The notes under the pieces: model-generated
Database searches by the model: none
Told to the model about the DNA's origin: nothing
Seen by the model: only the letters and a program-made list of their open reading frames with translations
NCBI GenBank assembly: GCA_965261315.1
Contig: CBDHDM010000031.1
Span: 124,001 to 188,000, forward strand
Length of the DNA: 64,000 bases
DNA from: Endozoicomonas sp965261315
GTDB lineage: Bacteria; Pseudomonadota; Gammaproteobacteria; Pseudomonadales; Endozoicomonadaceae
Direction: 5' to 3'
Shown here: piece by piece, positions 7,654 through 16,136 of the stretch
Numbering within the stretch: the stretch's first letter is position 1
How the letters are laid out: every line of letters starts with the position of its first letter
Made by a program: the position numbers and the translations under genes

Positions 7654-9336
7654 TTATTCTTGAGCCGCCTTCACTGCCCAGGGCAGAAGCTGTTCCAGTT
7701 TCTCAATCGTGTCAGCGTAAGGCAGTTCTTTTAAAATGTGGCTCAGGTATTGGAAAGGCTCCAGCCCATTGCCTTTTGCGCTTTCAATCAGGCTGTAATA
7801 GATGGCACTGGCTTTGGCACCCTTGGGTGTGTCTGCAAAGAGCCAGTTCTTGCGACCAAGAGTGAAGGGGCGGATAGCATTTTCCGCCACTGCATTACTG
7901 ATATTGATATCCCCATCTTCACAGTACACGACCAGTTTCGGCCATTGGTTCAGGGCATAGCTCATTGCTTTATGGGTCAGGCTGTCAGGTACCAGCCGGG
8001 TGATGTTTTTCTGTAACCACTGGTGCAGGTCATCCAGCAGGGGCTTGCTCTCCTGTTGTCGCCGAGTCTTCTTTTCCGGAGCAGTCAGGCCTTTGATGGC
8101 CTCTTCAATGGCATACAGCTTGCGGATTTTACCCAACGCAACATCGGCTTTGCTGACCTTGCTGTTCTTCACCTTCTTGCCCGGTTTGGCTTCGCCTTTT
8201 TTGGCATCGGTGAATTTACGGCGTACATGATCAAAGCAGCCAACCTGGATAATGCCTTCTTTTTTGCACACGGCGCTGTAACTGGCATAACCGTCAGTTT
8301 GCAGGTAACCGCTAAACCCTTCGAACAGGCGCAGGGGAACCTCCTTGCCTCTGGAAGGATCGTAATGGAACAGCACCGCCGGTTGCCCCGGTGGACCACC
8401 CCGTGTCACCCACATATATTTATCAGAGTGGAGTGATTTACTGAGTTCCTTGAGCACCTGAACCCGGGTCTCATCGGCATTCATGATATGCCCTGTGCGC
8501 TGATGGTCTTCCATCAGGTTGATCAGTGGCTGCAGCTGCAGGGATAACCGGATCATCCAGTTGGCCATCGTCGTCCGGGTGATGGAGCCACCATAACGAG
8601 CCAGTATCTTTTCCTGCCGATACAGTGGCAGGGCATCGCAATATTTGGCACCGATGATCCAGGCCAGCATGTTGACGGTGACCGCCGATTTTGGAATGGG
8701 GTGCTTTGGGAGTTCAGCGGCTTTAATGACGCGTTTTTCGTGAGATTCTCCGCCCTGTTCATCCTTCACAATGAATACGGCTTTTTCCTGCATAATCTCC
8801 TTGACCTGAACCCTGGCAGGAATAATATCCAGTTCTTCCCGGACTTTGGTGAAGAAGGTCTCAATGGCACCCTGCTTTTCTTCTTCGGTCAGTTCAATAC
8901 GTTCCTGGACTCTCGGCAGTGACGGCGACAGAGGTTGACGCCCCTTGCGTTTCTTTGGGGGCTTTGGACTTTCCTCTGTTTCTTCCTGAGCATCTTCATC
9001 CGGATCAACGGCACAGTCCGTTAATTCTGCTTCATTGAAGATTTCACCCTGACCACTGAACTTTTCAGAGCTTCGACCGTAAAGGCGGGCACGTTCCAAA
9101 CGCAGGTATTCTTCCAGAATAGCGATGCGTTTTTTCTGCTCTTCGATGACAAAAGACTTTTTCTGGATAATGTCGTCTTTCTCAAGAATGACATTGTCTT
9201 TTTCGAGAATGACACCGTCCATGGCCTGGATGGCCTCAAGTAAGGCCTCCAGATCCAAAGCTGTTTCAGCGCTTCCTGCCAGTAAACTCAGGGCGGATTT
9301 TGGCTGATAAATGAGGGTGTCAATGGGTGATTTCAT
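7654..9336 (-). CDS. IS66 transposase TnpC
   Basis: The 560-residue catalytic transposase of the IS66 element is complete. The N-terminal third is a coiled coil with the leucine-zipper-like repeats VILEKDNVILEKDDI at about 39-60. A zinc-binding-like and linker region follows, then the DDE domain with NADETRVQVL, LQTDGYASYSAV and GCFDHVRRKF. The IS66 C-terminal NAVAENAIRPFTLGRKNWLF block is near residue 485. It lies 36 bases after tnpB in the tnpA-tnpB-tnpC operon. Confidence 0.96.
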   Translation of the reverse strand: MKSPIDTLIYQPKSALSLLAGSAETALDLEALLEAIQAMDGVILEKDNVILEKDDIIQKKSFVIEEQKKRIAILEEYLRLERARLYGRSSEKFSGQGEIFNEAELTDCAVDPDEDAQEETEESPKPPKKRKGRQPLSPSLPRVQERIELTEEEKQGAIETFFTKVREELDIIPARVQVKEIMQEKAVFIVKDEQGGESHEKRVIKAAELPKHPIPKSAVTVNMLAWIIGAKYCDALPLYRQEKILARYGGSITRTTMANWMIRLSLQLQPLINLMEDHQRTGHIMNADETRVQVLKELSKSLHSDKYMWVTRGGPPGQPAVLFHYDPSRGKEVPLRLFEGFSGYLQTDGYASYSAVCKKEGIIQVGCFDHVRRKFTDAKKGEAKPGKKVKNSKVSKADVALGKIRKLYAIEEAIKGLTAPEKKTRRQQESKPLLDDLHQWLQKNITRLVPDSLTHKAMSYALNQWPKLVVYCEDGDINISNAVAENAIRPFTLGRKNWLFADTPKGAKASAIYYSLIESAKGNGLEPFQYLSHILKELPYADTIEKLEQLLPWAVKAAQE

Positions 9337-9372
9337 AGCCGATATTTTACCATAAGCGGCTGAGTTTTAAGA

Positions 9373-9741
9373 CTAAAAACAGCTTTCGTAATGTCTTTTT
9401 TTATGGGGTTTCATCGCACTGAGATTATAGCCATCAAGCAGCCAATTGAGCTGTTGGCCTGTTAAGGCTAACAGTTCGTCATCGGGCTTTGGCCAGTGGA
9501 ACTTATCCTCTGCCAAGCTCTTGTAATAAAGCACAAAACCATTATCTTCCCAGAACAAGCACTTGATTTTATTGCGATGACGGTTGGTGAAGGCATAGAG
9601 GTGACCATCAAAAGGGTTATGCCCAAGTTCCTGCTCGATCAGTACCGCCAGCCCCTTGAAGGACTTTCGAAAATCGATGGGATCCCGATAAAGGTAGACC
9701 TCAGGCAAGCTGGACGACGGGCGCATTACAGGTTGATTCAT
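9373..9741 (-). CDS. IS66 accessory protein TnpB
   Basis: A 122-residue IS66 Orf2/TnpB with the family marks VYLYRDPIDFRKSFKGLAVLIEQEL and HLYAFTNRHRNKIKCLFWEDNGFVLYYKSL. It is needed with TnpA for transposition of IS66 elements, though its biochemical role is unclear. Its start overlaps the tnpA stop by four bases (9738-9741). Confidence 0.95.
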   Translation of the reverse strand: MNQPVMRPSSSLPEVYLYRDPIDFRKSFKGLAVLIEQELGHNPFDGHLYAFTNRHRNKIKCLFWEDNGFVLYYKSLAEDKFHWPKPDDELLALTGQQLNWLLDGYNLSAMKPHKKRHYESCF

Positions 9742-10070
9742 CGCAGCAATCCAATCAACTCACCAGCCAGAGCGAGGTTTTGATGATTAATCCCGGAAAC
9801 ACTGAGCCCACTGGGCAATGATACCGTTAAAGGGGATGATTCTTCGCAAGTTTGACTCTGGTTCTGCGTCAGGGAAACGGGCACAAAGGCAGAAACAGTT
9901 TTTGATGATAAAGCAGGAGCTTTCCCAGTCCGCAACTTCTTTTTCCAGTATCCAAGTTGTGATGGCTTAACGCCGTTCTGTCGACTCCAGGCATTTTGGC
10001 TCAACCCGGAGTCATGCCAGGCTTCGACTCGTTGCTGCCATTGTTCCCGGGTAGTTTTTGGATTGTCCAT
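9738..10070 (-). CDS. IS66 accessory protein TnpA
   Basis: A 110-residue IS66 Orf1/TnpA with a helix-turn-helix of the EQWQQRVEAWHDSGLSQNAWSRQNGVKPSQLGYWKKKL type at about residues 9-45, characteristic of this DNA-binding accessory protein. It is the first gene of the tnpABC operon and starts about 80 bases inside the left inverted repeat. Confidence 0.93.
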   Translation of the reverse strand: MDNPKTTREQWQQRVEAWHDSGLSQNAWSRQNGVKPSQLGYWKKKLRTGKAPALSSKTVSAFVPVSLTQNQSQTCEESSPLTVSLPSGLSVSGINHQNLALAGELIGLLR

Positions 10071-10151
10071 CGGAGCCTCCGTGTAATCAGAGACCTTATG
10101 ATTCCTTATCAGCGTTTAGCCGGGTAGAACGTGGGTTATTTTGGCGCTTAC

Positions 10152-10689
10152 GGTTATACCTCATGGGATATACGACTTAGGTAAAAACAAGGCACTGGTT
10201 CATTTAAATACCAGTAAAGATACATCTGAATTTTCATGCGAGTGTCTGGCTCTCTGGTGGCTTGATCATGGACAGCAAGACTATGCAGGTGAAGATGAGG
10301 TATTGGTTGTGTGTGATGGTGGCGGTAGTAATAGTTCATCGTCCTACCTGTTTAAAGAAGATTTGGAAGCACTCTCCAACCGGTTGGGGTTAAAGATTCG
10401 TATTGCACACTATCCCCCTTATTGCTCAAAGTTCAATCCAATTGAGCACCGGGTATTCCCTCATGTGACAAGAGCCTGTAGTGGTGTACCTCTGGAAAGT
10501 ATTGAGACTGCGAAGCACTATATTGAGAAAACTGAAACGACGACGGGGCTGAAAGTAGTCGTGAAAATAATCGATAAGGTCTTTGAAAAAGGCCGTAAAT
10601 ATGCCGCCGATTTTAAAGAAAAGATGAGCATTAAATTTGACACGTTTCTGCCAAAATGGAATTACACTGCCGTACCAGACGAAAAATGA
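10152..10689 (+). pseudogene. ISAzo13-family transposase, N-terminus removed by IS66
   Basis: The frame starts inside the IS66 end and from 10152 reads VIPHGIYDLGKNKALVHLN, then EVLVVCDGGGSNSSSSYLF and AHYPPYCSKFNPIEHRVF. These are the second catalytic Asp and the Glu regions of ISAzo13 transposases. About 179 C-terminal residues remain and roughly half the protein is missing. The TTG at 10141 lies in the IS66 terminal repeat and is not a natural start. The stretch 10690-10974 is AT-rich and I see no gene in it. Confidence 0.85.
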
Positions 10690-10974
10690 AATGTCGGTTT
10701 TATTTCGGGACAATTCCTTAATTGTGTGTGATCAGAAAAAATGTGCAGAGTGTCTATTTAAATTTTCGATCTAAAAAACAAAGCATGTATTGTTCGAAAT
10801 CAGTATTTTTCAGACCAGTTATTACGGCTTTTCAGTCTATTTATGTGCGTAGGAAGGTTTTTTTAATCCGTAAAGTTATAGGAGGTAAGACTATTTTTCT
10901 GACCGAAAGTTCAGAAAAAAGTAAGTTCTCTTAAGTATTTTTATAATTTCATTTTTGCTGTTGGTTTTAGAATT

Positions 10975-11142
10975 ATGAAAACGGTATTAATCAGTGGTTT
11001 TGAACCTTTTGGTGGTATGCCGTTGAATCCGGCTTTAGAAGCAACAAGAGTTCTTACTGGTACTGAGTTGCAGCAATTCCCGATAGCTATACGCCTTAAG
11101 TCGTATAGCTTTATATTAACCAAGCATACTATTTATGGATGA
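10975..11142 (+). pseudogene. pcp: Fragment of pyroglutamyl-peptidase I
   Basis: The ATG at 10975 opens 55 codons beginning MKTVLISGFEPFGG, then LNPALEATRVL. This is the conserved start of pyrrolidone-carboxylate peptidase, which cleaves N-terminal pyroglutamate. Similarity stops after about 40 residues and a TGA follows at 11140-11142. The catalytic Glu, Cys and His regions are absent. It is a remnant, probably from a deletion. Nothing recognisable fills 11143-11306. Confidence 0.7.
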
Positions 11143-11309
11143 ACCAACCCGCTCCGTATTAAGACAGAGTTCCAGATTACTTTGTAGACACACTGAACAC
11201 TGAAAACATAAGAATACTGAGAGTCTATGTTGTATCCAGCATAAGCGTTTTCAGGCGGATACTCTTTCCTGCGATTATTGCTGTTAACAGTTCAGTATGA
11301 GATTTATTG

Positions 11310-11876
11310 ATGGGGACACCATTGACGAACCTGTTGAATTATGGATTCCGGCATAAAAGGAAGTACTTCCTTCTTACCCGGTTTCACCAGACAGCAAGCC
11401 AGCAGCTGATGGTAGTACTGGGGATATTTCTTGTTAAGAGCGGTGCTTCCCTTAATTCGGATAATGGAGTAGAGGCATTGGATATCTCAGTGTCATATGG
11501 TTATCCGGAAATGGTTGAGCTACTTTTAGTTAATGGTGTGTCAGCAGATAAAGTTGATTATTCAGGTAACTCGATATTACATACTGCGGTTGAAATTAGC
11601 CACGAAATTCCTGTCGGGGGAGATATCGTATCAATCGCTATTCTGAAAAATTGTCAGCCGAATACTGAGGATAGCGTATTAACTCGAAAGAATAGAGAAG
11701 GTTTAAATCCCTTGGATATCGCAATTAAAAAAAATAAAAATAAAGATTATTCCAGTATAATCGATGCTTTGAAAGAGTATGGATTAAGTGTAAGTAAAAC
11801 CTTAAGTTATAAAAACAGTACTGTACGGCAGCGGAGGGGGAGAAGACTAAGAAAAGGGGCGGGGGATTTTTGGTAG
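11310..11876 (+). CDS. Ankyrin-repeat protein
   Basis: A protein of about 188 residues with two to three ankyrin-like repeats. The unit NGVEALDISVSYGYPEMVELLLVNGVSADKVDYSGNSILHTAVE matches the G-x-x-LD/LH-A-x-x-GxxxxVxxLLxxGAxxN consensus, and NREGLNPLDIAIKKN and IIDALKEYG look like a further one. The basic tail (RQRRGRRLRKG) is unusual. Ankyrin repeats mediate protein binding and are common in effectors of host-associated bacteria. No signal peptide is seen. The N-terminus looks atypical and the gene may be the rest of a larger one. Its last part lies inside a tandem duplication (11616-12346). Confidence 0.65.
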   Translation: MGTPLTNLLNYGFRHKRKYFLLTRFHQTASQQLMVVLGIFLVKSGASLNSDNGVEALDISVSYGYPEMVELLLVNGVSADKVDYSGNSILHTAVEISHEIPVGGDIVSIAILKNCQPNTEDSVLTRKNREGLNPLDIAIKKNKNKDYSSIIDALKEYGLSVSKTLSYKNSTVRQRRGRRLRKGAGDFW

Positions 11877-11984
11877 CTTGAGTAAAAACGGAAAGCGCCG
11901 GGTATGGCGCTTCGTCTTACTTGGTTTTATTTTTTCTTATCGATAACAATATGGCTAAATGTGCCATCCGCATTGATTTTAAAC

Positions 11985-12240
11985 GGGGGAGATATCTTCA
12001 ATTATTCTGAAAATTGTCAGCCGAATACTGAGGATAGCGTATTAACTCGAAAGAATAGAGAAGGTTTAAATCCCTTGGATATCGCAATTAAAAAAATAAA
12101 AATAAAGATTATTCCAGTATAATCGATGCTTTGAAAGAGTATGGATTAAGTGTAAGTAAAACCTTAAGTTATAAAAACAGTACTGTACGGCAGCGGAGGG
12201 GGAGAAGACTAAGAAAAGGGGCGGGGGATTTTTGGTAGCT
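11985..12240 (+). pseudogene. Duplicated tail of the ankyrin gene
   Basis: Second copy of the ankyrin gene's 3' part. It starts after the GAGATATC junction, has no start of its own, and loses frame where the A run is one base shorter (NPLDIAIKKIKIKIIPV instead of NPLDIAIKKNKNKDYSS). It is non-functional and a direct product of the tandem duplication. Confidence 0.8.
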
Positions 12241-12243
12241 TGA

Positions 12244-12275
12244 GTAAAAACGGAAAGCGCCGGGTATGGCGCTTC
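12244..12275 (-). terminator. Hairpin terminator after hugZ (copy also near 11881-11914)
   Basis: AAGCGCC and GGCGCTT form a stem around GGGTAT. On the minus strand a T run follows, which fits rho-independent termination of hugZ. The same hairpin, duplicated, lies after the ankyrin gene near 11889-11914. Confidence 0.7.
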
Positions 12276-12288
12276 GTCTTACTTGGTT

Positions 12289-12810
12289 TTATTTTTTCTT
12301 ATCGATAACAATATGGCTAAATGTGCCATCCGCATTGATTTTAAACGCTTTGCCAAAACCAACAGTGTACTGTCCATTTTGTGGTTTCAGGGCAAAGAGG
12401 TGGAAGTCTGGCAGGTTGCGCAACACTTCAACGGTACTACCAAACTTTTCCTGAATCAGATTCAGCCAGTGATCACAGTTTTCTGTACCTCTTACCAGCT
12501 CTTCAGCCTGACAGTGGAAAAATACTCGCTCTCGCGCAAACAGGTTTTTGGTTTCTGACTCAGGCGCTGCGAAAAGAATAGAGCAAACAGGGTTAGTCTG
12601 CAGGTTGGGTGTGTGATGAGCCAGTTCACTGATGAAAATATAAAAAGTTCCATCTTCTCCACGAAGGTAAGGGGTATAACTGATCTCAGGCCTTCCTTCC
12701 GGGGACAGGGTTGAGAGAGTCAGGGTCTTGTGACTATTAACCAGTTTCTGACAGCTCTTGGCGATTGCTGCAAGCTCTTCACCTTCTATTACCGCTACTT
12801 TCTTGCTCAT
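12289..12810 (-). CDS. hugZ: HugZ/HutZ-type heme-utilisation protein
   Basis: A protein of 173 residues with the split-barrel flavin-reductase-like fold of the pyridoxamine-phosphate-oxidase family. TLTLSTLSPEGRPEISYTPYL, FISELAHHTPNLQTNPVCSILF and the closing GFGKAFKIN with a His near the C-terminus match HutZ/HugZ, which bind and help degrade heme taken up as an iron source. The ATG at 12810 is chosen because AAGG lies six bases upstream; a GTG two codons earlier is less likely. A Fur-like box lies just upstream. The last codons lie in the second copy of the tandem duplication. Confidence 0.85.
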   Translation of the reverse strand: MSKKVAVIEGEELAAIAKSCQKLVNSHKTLTLSTLSPEGRPEISYTPYLRGEDGTFYIFISELAHHTPNLQTNPVCSILFAAPESETKNLFARERVFFHCQAEELVRGTENCDHWLNLIQEKFGSTVEVLRNLPDFHLFALKPQNGQYTVGFGKAFKINADGTFSHIVIDKKK

Positions 12811-12820
12811 GACCACCTTA

Positions 12821-12839
12821 AATGAGAATCAACATCATT
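12821..12839 (-). promoter_or_regulatory. Possible Fur box before hugZ
   Basis: AATGAGAATCAACATCATT is a 19-base imperfect palindrome (AATGA against TCATT, with matching inner bases) resembling the Fur consensus. It sits 10 bases before the hugZ start, where Fur would block transcription when iron is plentiful. Found by eye only. Confidence 0.5.
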
Positions 12840-13009
12840 AACGGCGTACTATAACTCATCATGAACTCTAATGCTTCTCCATTAGTGAGTGATGTGTCTT
12901 TGGTGGTCAGGAGCTTGAGTAAAAACCATGAATCTGCTCCGGGATCGTACGATATAAGCAAAAGTGTAGTGTTTTTGACACTTCGACCATATATAGACAG
13001 TCATCTTTT

Positions 13010-13475
13010 ATCTCAAGAAAATTTCTTGTTAATCATGAAGATGTATTGGATATCAGTCAGCTTTTGCCAGAGAGGGGGTCAACTCCTCCAATTTAAAGCA
13101 GTTTGTCAAAATCAGCTCATCTGGCATTTTTGTAGATTCTTCCGGTGTGGGGCAATTTTCCGCAAATAATCAAGTTGCCCGGTTTGCTGCGGGCAATCCA
13201 CCGCTTAATGCCATGGTTTCAGTCCAGATTGCAGATACCTTGGTCATTCATTTTGATCGCTCAGTTACAGCTAATGATCCTCTGATTGATGAATTATCTA
13301 TTGAAGATGTTGCTCTTACTGAACTCAATGAAGTTACCGGAACGGCTCAGCAGGACTTTTAGCCGGTTCTTTATTGGCAGATGTTCTTTATGGAGCCGGG
13401 TGGGATGATGTTCTGGAAGGTGGTGCCGGTAATGATGTGTATGTTGGAGGCGCAGGTGCTGACGGGTGGAATTAA
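13010..13475 (+). pseudogene. Remnant of an RTX / type I secreted protein
   Basis: In shifting frames the stretch reads EDVLDISQLLPERG, then LKQFVKISSSGIFVDSSGVGQFSANNQVARFAAGN, and finally VLYGAGWDDVLEGGAGNDVYVGGAGADG. The last part holds the glycine-rich calcium-binding nonapeptides of RTX exoproteins. At least two frame breaks and a stop near 13474 make it non-functional. An ISKra4 remnant follows at once, and a type I secretion target domain reappears beyond it (14257-14745), so the two may be halves of one adhesin gene. The stretch 12840-13009 shows no recognisable gene. Confidence 0.6.
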
Positions 13476-13493
13476 AAGTGTTCCACCCACCCA

Positions 13494-14203
13494 TTACTCT
13501 GCTTTTTTCCAGTAGTTATCCCAATCCCCGTTAGAACGCAATGCTCTTAAGCAAAGCATTACTCCTCCGTTGGAAGGTTTCCACCAGGCACCTGGTATTT
13601 TTAGTCGCATCTGCACGATCGCACCTTTCTTTCCATTTCTGTGCAAATCCAGCTCTGCCATGACCGAACTAATATTTCCAGATTTCATACGCTCCTGCTG
13701 GATATGCCGCCACTGCACACGAGCTTCCATATTAATGCCGACACACTCTTCTGCCGCATCCGCGAAGTACTCAGAGAGATGGTAATGATCAACAAGATAA
13801 CTGCCTTGCTCTCCAAACACCCTCTTTGTCTGGTTGGTAATCCAGGTCGCTCCATCACTTTAGCTTCCTGCCATTTCTCCTACGAACTGTGCAGCGTCAC
13901 CAGGGCAGTTCTGGCGATTTTGTAATGCACTGATGGATTCATTTTGCATGCAGCTTGCATGCTCAAGAGTTATGGCGCGGACAGAAGACTCAGGAACATC
14001 AATACCATAATGCTGCAGGTACCCCAGTCAGTAAGCAGTTCATTGCCCATACTACGCAGATTAGCAATGACAGCCTCTTCAGCATCGTCCGCTTGATCCA
14101 TGAGGCCAGACTCGGCTTCAACAATATCCAAGAGTGTAGAAACTCTACGTTCTAGTTCAGGGTGGGCAGCAAGTCTATCCGCAAGAGACATAGGTGAGGA
14201 CAT
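13494..14203 (-). pseudogene. Decayed ISKra4-family transposase
   Basis: Three minus-strand pieces in order make one decayed transposase. The N-terminal piece is SLADRLAAHPELERRVSTLLDIVE...DQADDAEEAVIANLRSMG (13970-14203). The middle is DGATWITNQTKRVFGEQGSYLVDHYHLSEYFADAA. The C-terminus is RLKIPGAWWKPSNGGVMLCLRALRSNGDWDNYW (from 13494). This is the layout of ISKra4 transposases. Large internal deletions and frame breaks leave well under two thirds of the usual length. It lies between two RTX-type fragments and probably broke that gene. Confidence 0.72.
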
Positions 14204-14256
14204 GGTACTTAATGATGGGTGAGAAATACTCCTATATTATCGTTCAAATGTAGATT

Positions 14257-14745
14257 TTGTTGGTCGGAAAGGCCCTGATGAACACTTTTAATTTCACCCG
14301 GACTACAAAGTCGCAAATAGTTGACTTGACTTCGAAAGGTTTTACTCAACAGTACCTTGATTCTGCACCAGAGATTATTGTGAGTGACTGGTTTAAACAG
14401 TTTTATGGTGGAGGGGAAGGTGTAGATACCTTCTCATGGCAAGTGAGCGATGTGAGTGACTCTCAATCACCAATTGAAGATGTCATTACTGATTTTCATG
14501 CAGGGCTAGGTGGTGATGTACTGGATATCAGTGACCTGATAACAGAAGAAGGGAGCGCTGTTGAAGACCTCCTGGCTCTGAATTTTGAAGATGGAAGTAC
14601 AATCATTGATATCAAATCTTCTGAAACAGGAGATGTTACCCAGAAAATTACACTCGATGGTGTTGATCTATCCAACTATGGGGGCGGCTCTACAGATATT
14701 GAGATTATTAATAACCTGATTGATGATGGAAATCTCCAGGTTTAG
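14257..14745 (+). pseudogene. Type I secretion C-terminal target domain, detached from its protein
   Basis: The 162-codon frame contains YGGGEGVDTFSWQVSDVSD, DVITDFHAGLGGDVLDISDLI, GSTIIDIKSSETGDVTQKITLDGVDLS and a short hydrophobic-acidic end. This is the VC_A0849-type C-terminal target domain of large RTX adhesins, which directs export through an ABC/MFP/TolC-type channel. No secretion genes or adhesin repeats are attached, so it cannot work alone. It is probably the 3' end of the gene whose earlier part remains at 13010-13475. Confidence 0.75.
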
Positions 14746-15097
14746 CTGCAGTGATCGCCGGTTTTTCTTAGATCGGTTCTCTGTCTCGCTTAAATTATCT
14801 GCGCTTCCCGAATCATTACTGAGACAGTTTTCAGAATTACCAGTGCCAGAATCAGTCTGGGTGCCCAGTGCATCTCCCGAACATCTTTCATAAACTGCTG
14901 GATCATATTTTTCACCTACAACCGGTATGGGATGCTATTTGGTGGTAGGTTATCGTTTTTTTCTTAAAAAATAAAAGATGGACTCGTATTTTTCTCAGTT
15001 GGCTTGCTGTTTGTGCATAGTCCGATAGACTGTTTTCGTTTTTCAACGATTCGAGTTTCAAAGACCGATTCAAAAGCCAGATCAGAGGGAATATAAC
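14746..15097. other. Gene-free stretch before dapB
   Basis: No convincing gene. A minus-strand frame around 14811-14910 (MIQQFMKDVREMHWAPRL) could be a scrap of a transposase but is too short to name. A candidate dapB promoter lies at 15004-15031 (TTGCTG, 16 bases, TAGACT). In relatives dnaJ often lies before dapB; here the accessory block takes its place. Confidence 0.5.
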
Positions 15098-15901
15098 GTG
15101 ACCAGAGTTGCCGTTGTGGGTGCTGCCGGGCGAATGGGGCGGATGCTGGTAGAAGCGGTTGCCGGAGATGAACCGTGTCGACTGGGGGCCGCAATTATCA
15201 AACCAGGTGAGAACCTGTTGGGTATCGATGTCGGCGACCTTGTGGGTATTGGTTCACTGGGTGTGGCATTAACGGATGACCTGGCGGCGGCTATTAATGA
15301 TTTTGATGTTTTGATTGATTTCACGACGCCAGAGCTGACGATGAAAAACGTTGAGCTGTGTCGGCAGAATGGCAAAGGCATCGTCATTGGCACTACGGGT
15401 CTCAGTGGTGATCAAAAAGAGTCGCTGACCAGGGCTGCAGACGATATAGCCATTGTTTTTGCACCCAATATGAGCATTGGCGTCAACCTGGTGTTCAAGC
15501 TGCTGGAGATGGCGGCTAAAGTGCTTGGCGATGATGCAGATGTCGAAGTGATTGAAGCCCATCACCGTCATAAAGTAGATTCTCCTTCTGGAACCGCCCT
15601 GAAAATGGGAGAGGTGGTTGCCGATACACTTGGCCGCGATCTTCAGGCGTGCGCTGTTTACGGTCGTGGAGGGTATACCGGGCCAAGAGATCGGGAAACG
15701 ATTGGTTTTGCCACGGTTCGTGCAGGCGATGTAATTGGTGATCATACGGTGCTGTTTGCCTGTGAAGGAGAACGGGTTGAGGTGACCCATAAAGCCAGCA
15801 GTCGTGTAATCTATGCTCGGGGCTCATTGCGTGCGGTTCGCTTTATTTCTGATAAGCGCTCCGGCCTGTACGATATGCAGGATGTGCTGGGCCTGAAATA
15901 G
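15098..15901 (+). CDS. dapB: 4-hydroxy-tetrahydrodipicolinate reductase DapB
   Basis: This 267-residue enzyme reduces the DapA product with NAD(P)H in the diaminopimelate/lysine pathway. The N-terminal Rossmann motif VGAAGRMGRML is at about residues 6-16. The substrate-binding and catalytic segment EAHHRHKVDSPSGTALKMGE is at about 155-175, with its paired His and Lys. The GTG at 15098 follows an AGAGGG ribosome site. It heads dapB-carA-carB-greA, a common gammaproteobacterial order, and has its own terminator downstream. Confidence 0.97.
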   Translation: MTRVAVVGAAGRMGRMLVEAVAGDEPCRLGAAIIKPGENLLGIDVGDLVGIGSLGVALTDDLAAAINDFDVLIDFTTPELTMKNVELCRQNGKGIVIGTTGLSGDQKESLTRAADDIAIVFAPNMSIGVNLVFKLLEMAAKVLGDDADVEVIEAHHRHKVDSPSGTALKMGEVVADTLGRDLQACAVYGRGGYTGPRDRETIGFATVRAGDVIGDHTVLFACEGERVEVTHKASSRVIYARGSLRAVRFISDKRSGLYDMQDVLGLK

Positions 15902-16025
15902 GCTTGTGTGAATTGTTTTGAAATGGCTGTTCGGAAATAATGATAGACAGCCGTTGGTTGCTGTGATTAAATGCGAAAAATTTGCATTGAATTTATGGTG
16001 TTGGCGACAGAATGTGTGATCACAA

Positions 16026-16059
16026 GCGAGATGGTTTTTAAAAACATCTCGCTTTTTTT
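16026..16059 (+). terminator. Rho-independent terminator between dapB and carA
   Basis: GCGAGATG (16026-16033) pairs with CATCTCGC (16045-16052), followed by seven T residues. It separates dapB from carA. As part of a 235-base leader before carA it could also act in attenuation, but no leader peptide is clear. Confidence 0.85.
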
Positions 16060-16136
16060 GGGTCTGCAAACTGGAGGATATACGGCATCATAGCGTTCGG
16101 GCATAAGACGCTCAGGTTCAAATATGGGAGGATCCT

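Larger units (their letters stand above)
7607..10151 (-). mobile_element. IS66-family insertion sequence, copy 2 (complete)
   Basis: The element is bounded by GTAAGCGCCAATATAACC at 7607 and the matching inverted end at 10151, which opens GTAAGCGCCAAAATAACC on the other strand. It carries tnpA, tnpB and tnpC in the standard order on the minus strand. The eight bases outside each end (GTTTGATC and GGTTATAC) do not match, so no target duplication is left. The left side joins the Rha-like gene and the right side a truncated ISAzo13 transposase. Both facts point to rearrangement after insertion. Confidence 0.92.
11616..12346. repeat. Tandem duplication, units of 369 and 362 bases
   Basis: The segment 11616-11984 is repeated at 11985-12346. 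Both copies begin GGGGGAGATATC and end TTGATTTTAAAC. Each unit holds the end of the ankyrin gene, a hairpin terminator and the last codons of hugZ on the other strand. Copy 2 differs by a small substitution and deletion near its start and by shorter A runs, which break the ankyrin frame. The hugZ reading at 12289 uses copy 2. Confidence 0.93.

Noticed and set aside
452..10159. Simple inversion between the two IS66 copies
   Set aside because: Pairing the flank of copy 1 (GCTGTAGT) with either flank of copy 2 gives no eight-base duplication.
10141..10689. Intact 182-residue protein starting at TTG 10141
   Set aside because: The start lies in the IS66 terminal repeat; the body is the C-terminal half of an ISAzo13 transposase.
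12861..13169. A 102-codon frame starting MNSNASPLVSD
   Set aside because: Its second half is the wrong frame of the RTX remnant and its first half has no match or good start; not called as a gene.
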